A stretch of DNA of 64,000 nt, from assembly GCF_021391675.1 (NCBI RefSeq), contig NZ_CP090095.1, positions 4,520,001 through 4,584,000 on the forward strand, in the 5' to 3' direction. The notes below the pieces were generated by a model, which was not told the DNA's origin, did no database searches, and was given only the letters and a program-made list of their open reading frames with translations. Positions 47,519 to 56,633 of this stretch are shown here, one piece after another. Each line of letters begins with the position of its first letter. The first letter of the stretch is position 1. This stretch comes from Neorhizobium galegae (lineage in GTDB: Bacteria > Pseudomonadota > Alphaproteobacteria > Rhizobiales > Rhizobiaceae). The position numbers and the translations under genes were made by a program.

Positions 47519-47901
47519 TTGCCGCCGGTCTCGGTTGTCGAAAGGGCACATCTGCGGAAACGCTGCTTTCGGCGCTGGCTGCCGCCTGCGCTGAAGCCAA
47601 TATTTCACGTGAATCCGTGTCCGTACTGGCAACCGGCGAGATCAAGCGGCATGAGCCGGGAATGATCGAGCTTGCGGAACGGCTACACCTGCCACTCCGC
47701 ATTCTCGACGAGGCGGCGCTGAAGCAGGCAGAAGGCCGCACCAGAACCGTTTCGAAACACAGTCTTGCGCAAACTGCCACGCCAAGTCTTTCCGAAGCTG
47801 CAGCACTGGCGGCTGCCGGCGAGGCTTCGGAGCTGATTGTCGCGCGGCTGATTGCCGATGGCGCCACCTGCGCGCTGGCACGCTCGAAGGACCATTCATG
47901 A
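47515..47901 (+). CDS. cobE: CobE, CbiG C-terminal-like protein
   Basis: 128 residues. It resembles the C-terminal domain of Cbi[20 protein letters not shown] at the N-terminus, [16 protein letters not shown], and the [19 protein letters not shown] block. CobE is genetically needed for aerobic cobalamin synthesis, but its reaction is unclear. It sits between cobL and cobM with 4-bp overlaps on both sides. Confidence 0.9.
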   Translation: MIAAGLGCRKGTSAETLLSALAAACAEANISRESVSVLATGEIKRHEPGMIELAERLHLPLRILDEAALKQAEGRTRTVSKHSLAQTATPSLSEAAALAAAGEASELIVARLIADGATCALARSKDHS

Positions 47902-48683
47902 CCGTGCATTTCATCGGCGCCGGACCGGGCGCCGCCGACCTCATCACCGTGCGCGGCCGCGATATTCTCGCCCGCTCGCCGGTCTGCCTTTATGCCGGCT
48001 CGATCATGCCGAAGGAACTGCTCGACTATTGCCCGAGGGACGCACGGATCGTCGATACCGGCTCTCTGTCGCTGGACGATATCGAGGCGGAATACGTGGC
48101 GGCCCACAAAGCCGGCAAGGATGTCGCGCGGCTGCATTCCGGCGATCTTTCCGTCTGGAGCGCCGTCGCCGAACAGATCCGCCGGCTGGAGAAGCACGGC
48201 ATCGACTACACGTTGACCCCGGGCGTGCCCTCCTTCGCCGCCGCCGCGGCAGCTCTGCGGCGAGAGTTGACCATTCCGGAAGTGGCGCAGAGCCTGATCC
48301 TCACCCGCGTTTCCGGCCGCGCTTCGAAAATGCCGGACGGCGAAACGCTGGCGGCCTTTGGTGCGACCGGCGCGACGCTGGCAATCCACCTCGCCATCCA
48401 TGCGCTTGACCGCATCGTCGCGGAACTGACACCGTTTTATGGCGCAGACTGCCCTGTCGCGATCGTGGTGCGCGCCTCCTGGCCGGAAGAACGGATTATC
48501 CGCGGTACACTTGCCGATATCGAGGCAAAGCTGGCCGCGGAGCCGGCCGAACGCACGGCGCTGATCTTCGTCGGCAAGGGCCTGGGCGCTGCCGATTTCG
48601 TCGAGAGCCAGCTCTACAATGCCGACTACGTGCGCCGTTTCCGGCCCGGCTGGCCTCAGACCGATACCAAGGATTCCGAATGA
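47898..48683 (+). CDS. cobM: Precorrin-4 C11-methyltransferase
   Basis: 261 residues. SAM-dependent methyltransferase fold with [39 protein letters not shown] and [16 protein letters not shown], all typical of CobM/CbiF. It methylates C11. Start overlaps cobE; the 3' end overlaps cbiD by 28 bp on the other strand. Confidence 0.95.
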   Translation: MTVHFIGAGPGAADLITVRGRDILARSPVCLYAGSIMPKELLDYCPRDARIVDTGSLSLDDIEAEYVAAHKAGKDVARLHSGDLSVWSAVAEQIRRLEKHGIDYTLTPGVPSFAAAAAALRRELTIPEVAQSLILTRVSGRASKMPDGETLAAFGATGATLAIHLAIHALDRIVAELTPFYGADCPVAIVVRASWPEERIIRGTLADIEAKLAAEPAERTALIFVGKGLGAADFVESQLYNADYVRRFRPGWPQTDTKDSE

Positions 48684-49768
48684 TCGGACGGCGTAAACGC
48701 GGTCTGGCCGACCAGCCGGCCCTCGCGATCGTAAACCAGGATTTCCAGCGCGATCTCTGGGTCCTTGAGTGCCTTGGCAGCGGTCTTCCAGGCGAGCGCG
48801 GCGATCCGGTCGCCCAATGCCAGGCCGTTTTCACCCGCAAGCGCAAAGGCTTGGGATACCGTGTTGGCGGTGGCAATCTGCGCCGCAAGCTCATCGCTCG
48901 CCCCGGCTTCACCGGCGAGTTTCGCCAGAGCTTCGAGATCAGCCAATCCGCGCTTGGAGTGGACGTCGAGCATGCCCTGCGCGAGCTTGGTCATCTTGGC
49001 GACACCGCCGGCGATCGTCACCTTCGGCACCGGATGGTCGCGCAGATATTTCAGCATGCCGCCGACGAAATCGCCCATGTCGATCAGCGCGATCTCGTGC
49101 AATCCATGATGCGTCTGCACCGCCTTTTCGGACGTGTTGCCGGTGGCGCCCGCCACATGGGTGAGGCCGGCAGCGCGCGCAACATCGATGCCGCGCCAGA
49201 TGGAATGGATCCAGGCCGAGCAGGAAAAGGGAATGACGATCCCCGTCGTGCCGAGGATCGAGATGCCGCCCAAAATTCCGAGCCGGCCGTTCAGCGTCTT
49301 CTCGGCGATCTTCTCTCCGTCGGCGACGGAAATCTCGACCTCGAAATCGGCCTCGCTGCCGGCGACCTCGGCGATCGCCTGTGCGATCATCTTGCGCGGC
49401 ACCGGATTGATGGCGGGTTCACCGACGGGCAGAGGCAGGCCGGCACGGGTGACGGTGCCGACACCTTCGCCAGCCTTGAAAATGATGCCGCTGCCGGCCG
49501 CGCCGCGCCGCACGGTGCTCTTGATCAGCGCGCCGTGCGTGACATCCGGATCATCGCCGGCATCCTTGACGATCCCGGCTCTCGCAAATCCCTCGCCCGC
49601 CTCTTCGATGGCGAGCGCGAAGGATGGCGTCTGCCCTCCGGGCAACGTCACCTCGATCATGTCGGGGAATTTTCCGGACATGAGAGCAAGACAGGCCGCC
49701 TTGCTCGCCGCCGCCGCGCAGGTTCCCGTGGTCCAGCCACGACGAAGGTTCTTGCCATCCACTTCCAT
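48656..49768 (-). CDS. cbiD: CbiD family cobalt-precorrin-5B C1-methyltransferase
   Basis: About 370 residues. [18 protein letters not shown] is the family N-terminus; [25 protein letters not shown] and [14 protein letters not shown] are further CbiD blocks. It methylates C1, a step that CobF performs in the classical aerobic pathway. No cobF is seen, so CbiD probably replaces it. ATG 49768 gives the usual length; GTG 49804 is an alternative. The gene is alone on its strand between cobM and cobA. Confidence 0.92.
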   Translation of the reverse strand: MEVDGKNLRRGWTTGTCAAAASKAACLALMSGKFPDMIEVTLPGGQTPSFALAIEEAGEGFARAGIVKDAGDDPDVTHGALIKSTVRRGAAGSGIIFKAGEGVGTVTRAGLPLPVGEPAINPVPRKMIAQAIAEVAGSEADFEVEISVADGEKIAEKTLNGRLGILGGISILGTTGIVIPFSCSAWIHSIWRGIDVARAAGLTHVAGATGNTSEKAVQTHHGLHEIALIDMGDFVGGMLKYLRDHPVPKVTIAGGVAKMTKLAQGMLDVHSKRGLADLEALAKLAGEAGASDELAAQIATANTVSQAFALAGENGLALGDRIAALAWKTAAKALKDPEIALEILVYDREGRLVGQTAFTPSDHSESLVSV

Positions 49769-49821
49769 GGCCGTTTCTATAGCCCGACCGGGGCCGAGCG
49801 TCACCGGTCAAAGGTCCGCAT

Positions 49822-50601
49822 ATGAATGAAAGCATCGAAACCATCGTCGCAGCACCCGTCTTCGAGCCCGGCCATGTCTGGCTCGCCGGCGCCGGCCCCG
49901 GCCATCCGCGTTACCTGACGCTGGAAGTCGCCGACGCGCTTCGCAAGGCGGACGTGATCGTCCATGACGCGCTGGTCTCCGACGGCGTGCTTTCGCTCGC
50001 GACGACCGCCGAGCTTATCTTCGTCGGAAAACGCGGCGGCAAACCCTCCGTCGCGCAGGACGATATTACCGGCCTGCTGATCGAACTCGCCCGCAAGGGC
50101 AAGCGCGTCTTGCGGCTGAAGGGCGGCGATCCCTTCGTGTTCGGGCGCGGCGGCGAGGAAGCGGAAGCGCTCGTCAAGGAAAACATCCCGTTCCGCATCC
50201 TGCCGGGCATGACCTCGGCGCTGGCGGCTCTCGCTTCGGCCAACATTCCCGCGACAATGCGGGGAATGAGCCGTGCGATCACCCTTGCCACCGGCCATGC
50301 GGCGGGAAGCCCCGGCGATCTGGACTGGAAGGCACTGGCGAAAACCGGCGAGCCGATCGTCGTCTATATGGGCGTCAGCACGATCGGTACTATCGCTCGG
50401 CTGCTGATCGAAGGCGGGCTGTCGTCGGAAACGCCGGTCGCGGTGCTGATGGCGGCGACGACGCCGGACGAACGCTCGCTGACTGCAACGCTGGCAACGG
50501 TCGAGGCCGAGGTCGAACGACAGAAATTCGCCGCTCCCGCGCTGATCGTCATCGGCCGGATCGTGTCCATGCAGGCCGTGCTAACGGGTGGCAAGCCATG
50601 A
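49822..50601 (+). CDS. cobA: Uroporphyrinogen-III C-methyltransferase
   Basis: 259 residues. SUMT adds two methyl groups to uroporphyrinogen III to give precorrin-2. VWLAGAGPGHPRYLTLEVAD, VHDALVSDGVLSLA, RLKGGDPFVFGRGGEEAEAL and ILPGMTSALAALASANIP are family signatures. It is a stand-alone SUMT without a CysG dehydrogenase domain. Overlaps cobB by ATGA. Confidence 0.95.
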   Translation: MNESIETIVAAPVFEPGHVWLAGAGPGHPRYLTLEVADALRKADVIVHDALVSDGVLSLATTAELIFVGKRGGKPSVAQDDITGLLIELARKGKRVLRLKGGDPFVFGRGGEEAEALVKENIPFRILPGMTSALAALASANIPATMRGMSRAITLATGHAAGSPGDLDWKALAKTGEPIVVYMGVSTIGTIARLLIEGGLSSETPVAVLMAATTPDERSLTATLATVEAEVERQKFAAPALIVIGRIVSMQAVLTGGKP

Positions 50602-51911
50602 CGGCCCGCGCGCTCATCATCGGTGCGCCGCGCTCCGGCTCCGGCAAGACCAGCGTCACGATCGGCCTCTTGCGCGCCTTTGCCCGCCGCGGCGTCAAGG
50701 TGCGCGGCATCAAGACCGGACCGGACTATATCGATCCCGGGTTCCATGAGGCCGCAACGCATCTGCCGGGCCTCAACCTCGACAGCTGGGCGATGGCGCC
50801 GGATCTGCTGCGGCATCTCGCGCGCGGCCAGGCGGAAGATGCGGAACTGCTTTTGATCGAAAGCGCCATGGGCCTGTTCGACGGCATCGTCAGCGAAGAG
50901 AACCGTTCGGGCGCTGCCTCCGATCTCGCCCGGCTGTTCCGCCTGCCCGTGCTGCTGGTGCTGGATGTCTCCGGCCAGTCCCAAACCGCCGGCGTGATCG
51001 CCTACGGTTTTGCCCATTACGATCCGACCGTGAAGATCGCCGCCTGCGTCCTCAACCGTGCCGGCAGCGAGCGCCACAAGAAACTTTGCGGCGATGCCAT
51101 CCAGGCGGCAGGACTTCCCGTCGTCGGCACCGTCCTGCGTGATCCCTCGCTGGTTCTGCCCGAACGGCACCTCGGCCTCGTCCAGGCGAGCGAACATCCG
51201 GAAATGGACGCGCATATCGAGCGGCTGGCCGATGCCATGGAAGCCTCGCTCGACCTCGATGCGATCTATGCCGCTGCAAAGCCGTTCAATATTCCCGGCG
51301 GTTCGGCCGAAAAATCACTGCGGCCGCCGGGCCAGCGCATCGCGCTGGCGCAGGATGCCGCCTTTACCTTCCTCTATCCGCATCTGATGCGCGAATGGCG
51401 CTCCGCCGGCGCGGAGGTTGTTCCCTTCTCCCCCCTGGCCAACGAAACACCGCTAGTCGATTGTGACGTCTGCTGGCTGCCGGGCGGATATCCAGAATTG
51501 CATGCGGGAAGGCTCGCCGCCGCCGAAAACTTTAAGTCCGGCCTCACCCGGTTTGCGGAAACGAAACCGATCCACGGCGAGTGCGGCGGCTACATGGTTC
51601 TGGGCGAAACGCTGGAGGATGCCGATGGTGTCACCCACGCCATGACCGGACTGCTTTCCCACCGTACCAGTTTCGCCAAACGCCGGATGAACCTCGGCTA
51701 CCGCCAGGCGGAACTTGTCCAGGATAGCCCGCTCGGCCGAAAGGGCGATACGATCCGCGGCCATGAATTCCACTATGCCAGCGTGGTGTCGCCGGGCACG
51801 GACGCCGCCTTTGCGACGATCGCCGACGGTGGCGGCAAGCTGATCGGTCCGACAGGCGGCCGGCGAGGCCTGGTCAGCGGCGCCTTTTTTCACGCGATTG
51901 CTCGCGGCTAA
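50598..51911 (+). CDS. cobB: Hydrogenobyrinic acid a,c-diamide synthase
   Basis: 437 residues. CobB amidates the a and c acetates with glutamine and ATP, producing the substrate of CobN. N-terminal ATPase motif IIGAPRSGSGKTSVTIGLL; C-terminal glutamine amidotransferase with HGECGGYMVLGE. The stop overlaps the stop of the frameshifted ACT-domain gene on the other strand by 4 bp. Confidence 0.95.
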   Translation: MTARALIIGAPRSGSGKTSVTIGLLRAFARRGVKVRGIKTGPDYIDPGFHEAATHLPGLNLDSWAMAPDLLRHLARGQAEDAELLLIESAMGLFDGIVSEENRSGAASDLARLFRLPVLLVLDVSGQSQTAGVIAYGFAHYDPTVKIAACVLNRAGSERHKKLCGDAIQAAGLPVVGTVLRDPSLVLPERHLGLVQASEHPEMDAHIERLADAMEASLDLDAIYAAAKPFNIPGGSAEKSLRPPGQRIALAQDAAFTFLYPHLMREWRSAGAEVVPFSPLANETPLVDCDVCWLPGGYPELHAGRLAAAENFKSGLTRFAETKPIHGECGGYMVLGETLEDADGVTHAMTGLLSHRTSFAKRRMNLGYRQAELVQDSPLGRKGDTIRGHEFHYASVVSPGTDAAFATIADGGGKLIGPTGGRRGLVSGAFFHAIARG

Positions 51912-52314
51912 CGGGCAGAGGCTGAAAGCGCCCTGAGCGCTGCAACCGCCCGTTCCGCGTCCGCCGCCGGCACGAAGATATGGTCGTGGTAATAGGCCGC
52001 GACGACATTGGCGCTGATGCCCTTTTGGTGAGCGCTGCCGCCATCGCCGCGGTCATGCCGGCCGCTTCCAGCGAGGAATGCACCATCATGGTGATGCAGC
52101 GAAACGGCGCGCTCGAGGCAAGCTCCGCCTTTTCGGCAGTCTCTTTCAGCAGGATCAGCGTCAGGCCTTCCTTCTCGAAAAACAGCCCGATCGGCTTCAG
52201 GCCCAGGTATTCTTGCAGCTTTTCTGGCGGGACGGTCGCATAGACGAATTCGCCTTCGAGAAGAACCGGCTCCAGAGTGGCCAGTAGGAGGGAAAGATTG
52301 GTGAAACCACTCAT
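51908..52314 (-). pseudogene. ACT-domain (DUF2241-like) protein with a frameshift
   Basis: The first 98 codons from ATG 52314 encode MSGFTNLSLLLATLEPVLLE... up to AAALTKR, a normal ACT-domain protein. After that, the correct continuation (GISANVVAAYYHDHIFVPAA, then AVAALRALSASAR and stop at 51908) is in the -1 frame. The break is at about 52020-52026, where the coding strand reads AAAAGGG; one extra G would restore a 134-residue protein. Causes could be a real single-base deletion, a sequencing error in a short homopolymer, or recoding. Function of the family is unknown; it likely binds an amino acid. Confidence 0.8.
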
Positions 52315-52515
52315 GAAGCACCTATAATCTTTGCCATCGGAGATCGTATAACCAAGGTTACGGCGGCGATCGATTACCGGCAAGACCGGATTCGTCCCGG
52401 AAATAATCGCGAAAGTCGTAAATCTGCCTTGCACGGGGGATGCCAGCTTCTAGTCTGCATTGCTTCGGAGCTAAGCTCCCCTCAAACGATTGGTTTCGAA
52501 CAGTAAGGTGTTCCG

Positions 52516-53709
52516 GTGACGGATTTCGAAAAGACCCGCTCGCTCTTCTATCTGCCGGAAGGCATGATCTATCTCGACGGCAATTCGCTCGGACCGCTGC
52601 CGCTTGCAGCCAAGGAACGGGTCGCCAGGCTGATGGCTGATGAATGGGGCGAGCTGCTGATCAAGGGCTGGAACAAGGCCGGCTGGATGACGCTGCCACG
52701 GCGAATCGGCGACCGGGTGGCCAAGCTGATCGGGGCGGCGGAAGGCACGGTCGTCATGGGAGATACGCTGTCGATCAAGGTCTACCAGGCGCTCGCTTCG
52801 GCATTGGAACTCGTGCCGGAACGCAAGGTCGTATTGTCCGACAGCGGTAATTTTCCATCCGACCTCTATATGGCGCAGGGCCTGATCGGCTCGCTCGGCA
52901 AAGGTCTTGAGCTGAAGATCGTCGAGCCGGAAGGCGTCGAAGCTGCGATCGACGAAACCGTCGCCGTGGTCATGCTGACCGAAGTGGATTATCGCACCGG
53001 AAGGCTGCACGACATGAAGGTGCTGACCGAAAAGGCTCATGCCGCAGGCGCGATCACCGTCTGGGATCTCGCCCATACCGCCGGCGCCCTGCCGGTCGAC
53101 CTGGCCGACGCCGACGCGGATTTCGCGGTTGGCTGCACCTACAAATATCTGAACGGCGGGCCTGGCGCGCCGGCCTTCATCTATGTTGCCCCGCGTCATG
53201 CGCACAAGGTGCGGCCGGCGCTGTCCGGCTGGCTGGGGCACGAACGGCCCTTCGCCTTCGATCTCGGTTATCGTCCGGGCGGCGGTATCGACCGCATGCG
53301 GGTCGGCACGCCGCCGATCATCGGGCTTGCGGCGCTCGACGCCGCACTCGATGCCTGGGACGGCGTCGATATGGCGGACCTGCGGCGGCAGTCGATAAAC
53401 CTCTGCGATCTGTTCGTCGCGGAAGTCGAAAAGCGCTGCCCGATGCTGAAGCTCGGTTCTCCTCGCGATGGGACGAAGCGCGGCAGCCAGATTTCCTTTC
53501 TGCACGATGAAGGCTACGCGATCATGCAGGCCCTGATCGCGCGCGGCGTGATCGGCGATTTCCGCGCTCCGAACGCCATTCGCTTCGGCTTCACGCCCCT
53601 CTATATCGGCGAGGCCGAGGTGTTGGGAGCAGTGAATATCCTCGAAGACATCATGACCAATCGCCTCTGGGACACAGCCGAATATAAACAGCGGGCATTG
53701 GTGACCTGA
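52516..53709 (+). CDS. kynU: Kynureninase
   Basis: 397 residues. KynU cleaves kynurenine to anthranilate and alanine (PLP-dependent). Blocks: MIYLDGNSLGPLP, LSDSGNFPSDLYMAQG, TVWDLAHTAGALPVDL, the PLP lysine in CTYKYLNGGPGAPAF, and SGWLGHERPFAFDLGYRPG. Start GTG 52516 has AAGG upstream. TTGCAC (52429) and TAGTCT (52451), 16 bases apart, are a plausible promoter. A MarR gene follows after 4 bp. No tryptophan dioxygenase or formamidase gene is in view. Confidence 0.93.
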   Translation: MTDFEKTRSLFYLPEGMIYLDGNSLGPLPLAAKERVARLMADEWGELLIKGWNKAGWMTLPRRIGDRVAKLIGAAEGTVVMGDTLSIKVYQALASALELVPERKVVLSDSGNFPSDLYMAQGLIGSLGKGLELKIVEPEGVEAAIDETVAVVMLTEVDYRTGRLHDMKVLTEKAHAAGAITVWDLAHTAGALPVDLADADADFAVGCTYKYLNGGPGAPAFIYVAPRHAHKVRPALSGWLGHERPFAFDLGYRPGGGIDRMRVGTPPIIGLAALDAALDAWDGVDMADLRRQSINLCDLFVAEVEKRCPMLKLGSPRDGTKRGSQISFLHDEGYAIMQALIARGVIGDFRAPNAIRFGFTPLYIGEAEVLGAVNILEDIMTNRLWDTAEYKQRALVT

Positions 53710-53713
53710 TCGG

Positions 53714-54229
53714 ATGACGGAAGAACGGGCCGCGTCCCCCCGAAAGCTCTCCAAGGTCGTGCCTTACCGGCTCGCGCGCAGCAACGCGGAAATGATGAAG
53801 CTCGTCAGCCTGCTTTGCGAGGCCAACGGTTTCAAGCTGAATATCTGGCGGGTCATGTCCGCGATCGGCACCTATCAATCGATCTCGCCGATGGAAATCG
53901 GCAAGCTTACGACGATCGACAAGGCGATGGTGTCGCGCGCGATCCGCGAACTGGTCGACCGCGACCTGATCGACCGCCGCACCGACGCACGTGATGCGCG
54001 ATGGGCCCAGATCCAGCTGACGGCAGCAGGAACGGCCATCTACGAAAAGATGGTGGCCGGCATCGATGCCCTCGAGAGACACATGTTCGGCGATCTGCCG
54101 CCCGAAAAGACCGCAGCATTCATGGAGATACTCGAACTGATCGAACGTCGCGCCAGGTTGGCCCGTGATATGGTGGAATTGAACGGTAAAGCCGGTTTGG
54201 CGCGGCTGTTGGGGGGCGATGCCGAGTAG
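53714..54229 (+). CDS. MarR-family transcriptional regulator
   Basis: 171 residues. Winged helix-turn-helix at about 50-110: ISPMEIGKLTTIDKAMVSRA, then RELVDRDLIDRRTDARDARW with the wing. Long terminal helices for dimerisation flank it. It is cotranscribed with kynU (4-bp gap), and a large inverted repeat lies 62 bp downstream, before the transporter genes. The likely role is control of kynurenine use and of the transporter; the ligand may be kynurenine or anthranilate. That is inference. Confidence 0.88.
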   Translation: MTEERAASPRKLSKVVPYRLARSNAEMMKLVSLLCEANGFKLNIWRVMSAIGTYQSISPMEIGKLTTIDKAMVSRAIRELVDRDLIDRRTDARDARWAQIQLTAAGTAIYEKMVAGIDALERHMFGDLPPEKTAAFMEILELIERRARLARDMVELNGKAGLARLLGGDAE

Positions 54230-54291
54230 GGCTTGCGACCCCTGCCGCATTCAAACCGGCCTTCGTAAGCTTTACATAACCATTATCAGAA

Positions 54292-54324
54292 TTGTTTACA
54301 AAGAAACAATCTCCCTGTAAACAA
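54292..54324. promoter_or_regulatory. Candidate operator before the ABC importer operon
   Basis: TTGTTTAC (54292-54299), 17 bases, GTAAACAA (54317-54324): a perfect 8-bp inverted repeat. A third half-site, AAACAA (54304-54309), pairs with the first TTGTTT. The site is AT-rich in a GC-rich context and lies 47 bp before the solute-binding protein start. The neighbouring MarR protein is the obvious candidate to bind it. Confidence 0.5.
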
Positions 54325-54371
54325 ATGGCGGGGCGGGAGGAGATCGCCCGCTTTTGTCCTGGGAGGATCCT

Positions 54372-55520
54372 ATGAAGAACCGGTTTTTTGCTGGAATGGC
54401 GCCTGTTGCCGTCCTGTCCTTTTCCTTGTTTGCAAGCTCTGCACTGGCTGACGTGACGATTGGCGTGACCATATCGTCGACCGGCCCGGGTGCGGCGCTC
54501 GGCATTCCGCTGAAGAACTCCGTCGAATTGTGGCCAGCCGAAGTGGGCGGCGAAAAGCTGAAGGTCATCGTTCTCGATGATGCCGGCGACCCCTCGGTTG
54601 CCACCACCAATGCCCGCCGCTTCGTCAACGACGACAAGGTCGATGTCATCGTCGGTTCCGCGCTGACGCCCGCTTCGATCGCTGTTGCCGGTGTTGCCGG
54701 TGAAACCAGTACGCCGCATCTCTCCTGCTCGCCGGTTCCGCCGGCCATTTCCAAAGGCAAGTGGACCTTTGTGATGCCGCAGGATGCCGGCCTGATCGCC
54801 AGGAACCTGTTTGCCAAGATGAAGGCCGATGGCGTCAAGACGGTCGGTTATATCGGCTTCTCCGATAGCTACGGCGACCTGTGGATGGGCCAGTTCAAGG
54901 CGATCGGCGAACAGTACGGCCTGAAGGTCGTGGCCGACGAGCGTTATGCCCGCCCCGACACCTCCGTTTCCGGCCAGGTGCTGAAACTCGTGGCCGCGCG
55001 TCCGGATGCCGTCTTCGTCGGCGCCTCGGGCACCGGTGCCGCGCTGCCGCAGATCGGTCTGCGCGAACGTGGCTTCGCCGGCAAGATCTACCAGACCCAT
55101 GGCGCCGTGACCTTCGACTTCCTGCGCATCGCCGGCAAGGCTGCAGACAACACGATCTTCGCGTCCGGCCCGGCCATGGCGCCGGAAGCCCTGCCCGATA
55201 CCGCGGAGACCAAGCCGGAAGGCATGGCCTACGTGACGGCCTACGAAAAGAAGTACGGTCCCGGCACCCGCACCCAGTTCGGCCCGCATATCAACGATGC
55301 CATGGCCATCCTCAAGAAGGCCATCCCGGTCGCGCTGAAGAAGGCAAAGCCCGGCACGCCGGAATTCCGCGCTGCTCTCCGTGACGCCATCGAAACCGGC
55401 GGTCCCTTCCCGGCAAGCCAGGGCGTCTTCAACTTCAAGGCCGACGATCACCTCGGCCTCGACGACCGCGCCGTCGTGCTGTTCACGGCCAAGAACGGCA
55501 AGTTCGAGATCACCAAGTAA
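54372..55520 (+). CDS. ABC importer solute-binding protein (branched-chain amino acid type)
   Basis: 382 residues. Sec signal peptide MKNRFFAGMAPVAVLSF...ALA, cleaved about residue 26, then the LivJ-type fold DVTIGVTISSTGPGAALGIP and GVKTVGYIGFSDSYGDLWMG. Periplasmic. ATG 54372 has GGGAGGA 6 bases upstream. Nearby kynU suggests a ligand such as an aromatic amino acid or its breakdown product rather than leucine; sequence cannot decide. A terminator follows. Confidence 0.9.
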   Translation: MKNRFFAGMAPVAVLSFSLFASSALADVTIGVTISSTGPGAALGIPLKNSVELWPAEVGGEKLKVIVLDDAGDPSVATTNARRFVNDDKVDVIVGSALTPASIAVAGVAGETSTPHLSCSPVPPAISKGKWTFVMPQDAGLIARNLFAKMKADGVKTVGYIGFSDSYGDLWMGQFKAIGEQYGLKVVADERYARPDTSVSGQVLKLVAARPDAVFVGASGTGAALPQIGLRERGFAGKIYQTHGAVTFDFLRIAGKAADNTIFASGPAMAPEALPDTAETKPEGMAYVTAYEKKYGPGTRTQFGPHINDAMAILKKAIPVALKKAKPGTPEFRAALRDAIETGGPFPASQGVFNFKADDHLGLDDRAVVLFTAKNGKFEITK

Positions 55521-55535
55521 TCCGGCGAATAAACG

Positions 55536-55563
55536 AGGCCCGGCGTCCGCGCCGGGCCTTTTT
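55536..55563 (+). terminator. Intra-operon terminator after the solute-binding protein gene
   Basis: AGGCCCGGCG-TCCG-CGCCGGGCCT followed by TTTT: a perfect 10-bp stem. Its place between binding protein and permease genes would lower expression of the membrane parts relative to the binding protein. Confidence 0.88.
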
Positions 55564-55595
55564 GCAGCGTCTTTTCTGTTATCGGGGGAAATTCC

Positions 55596-56630
55596 TTGGA
55601 CGCGATGATTGCGACCTTCCTGATCCAGGATGGTGTCACCAATGGCGCGATCTATGCGCTTCTCGGTCTGGCGCTGGTCCTGCTCTTTTCGGTCACGCGG
55701 GTGATCTTCATCCCCCAGGGCGAATTCGTCGCCTATGGCGCGCTGACGCTGGCGCTTCTCGACGGCGGGAAGGTGCCCGCCACCACATCGCTTCTCGTCT
55801 GTTTCGGGGCGGTTGCTTTCCTGTTCGACCTTTGGAGCATGCGCCTCGGTACCGATGTCCGCACCTTTCTGCGCAGCCTCGCGCTCAACCTGGTGCTCCC
55901 CGGCGTGATCTACGGCATCACCATCGTGCTTGCGCCGCTCGACCTTCCGTCCGTTGCGAAGGCCCTGCTCACCATTCTGATCATCACGCCCATGGGCGTC
56001 TACGTCTACCGGATCGCCTACCGGCCGCTTGCCGATGCGTCCGTGCTTGTCCTGCTGATTGCCTCGGTTGGCGTGCATCTCGCCATGATGGGGCTTGGCC
56101 TCGTCTTCTTCGGCGCGGAGGGCCTGCGCGCCGAACCGCTCGCCGACGACAACTACACGATCGGAGCCTTGATGGTGAGCGCCCAGAGCCTCTGCATCTA
56201 CGGAGCGACGATCGCGATCATCATCGGCCTCTACATGTTCTTCGAGCGAACCCTGCTCGGCAAGGCGCTGCGCGCGACCGCCGTCAACCGGCTCGGCGCA
56301 CGGCTGGTCGGCGTCCGCACCCATCTGACCGGCGTCACCGCCTTCACGCTGGCAGCCGCCATCGGGGCCGTTTCCGGGGTGCTGATCGGCCCGATCACCA
56401 CGATCTATTACGACACCGGCTTCCTGATCGGCCTCAAGGGCTTCGTGGCGGCGATCATCGGCGGGCTTGCGAGCTTCCCGATCACCGCGATCGCCGCGAT
56501 CGGCGTCGGCCTGGTCGAATCCTTCTCGTCCTTCTTCGCCAGCAGTTACAAGGAGGTCATCGTCTTCGGGCTCATCATTCCAGTCCTGATCTGGCTGTCG
56601 CTGAGCGGCGGCTTCCACGAGGAGGAGTGA
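55596..56630 (+). CDS. ABC importer permease, LivH type
   Basis: 344 residues with eight or so hydrophobic helices. NGAIYALLGLALVLLFSVTR and FIPQGEFVAYGAL are the family N-terminus; ERTLLGKALRATAVNRLGAR LVG is the EAA-like coupling loop. Start TTG 55596 has GGGGGA upstream; ATG 55605 is an alternative. The next gene follows after 3 bp. Confidence 0.9.
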   Translation: MDAMIATFLIQDGVTNGAIYALLGLALVLLFSVTRVIFIPQGEFVAYGALTLALLDGGKVPATTSLLVCFGAVAFLFDLWSMRLGTDVRTFLRSLALNLVLPGVIYGITIVLAPLDLPSVAKALLTILIITPMGVYVYRIAYRPLADASVLVLLIASVGVHLAMMGLGLVFFGAEGLRAEPLADDNYTIGALMVSAQSLCIYGATIAIIIGLYMFFERTLLGKALRATAVNRLGARLVGVRTHLTGVTAFTLAAAIGAVSGVLIGPITTIYYDTGFLIGLKGFVAAIIGGLASFPITAIAAIGVGLVESFSSFFASSYKEVIVFGLIIPVLIWLSLSGGFHEEE

Positions 56631-56633
56631 GCG

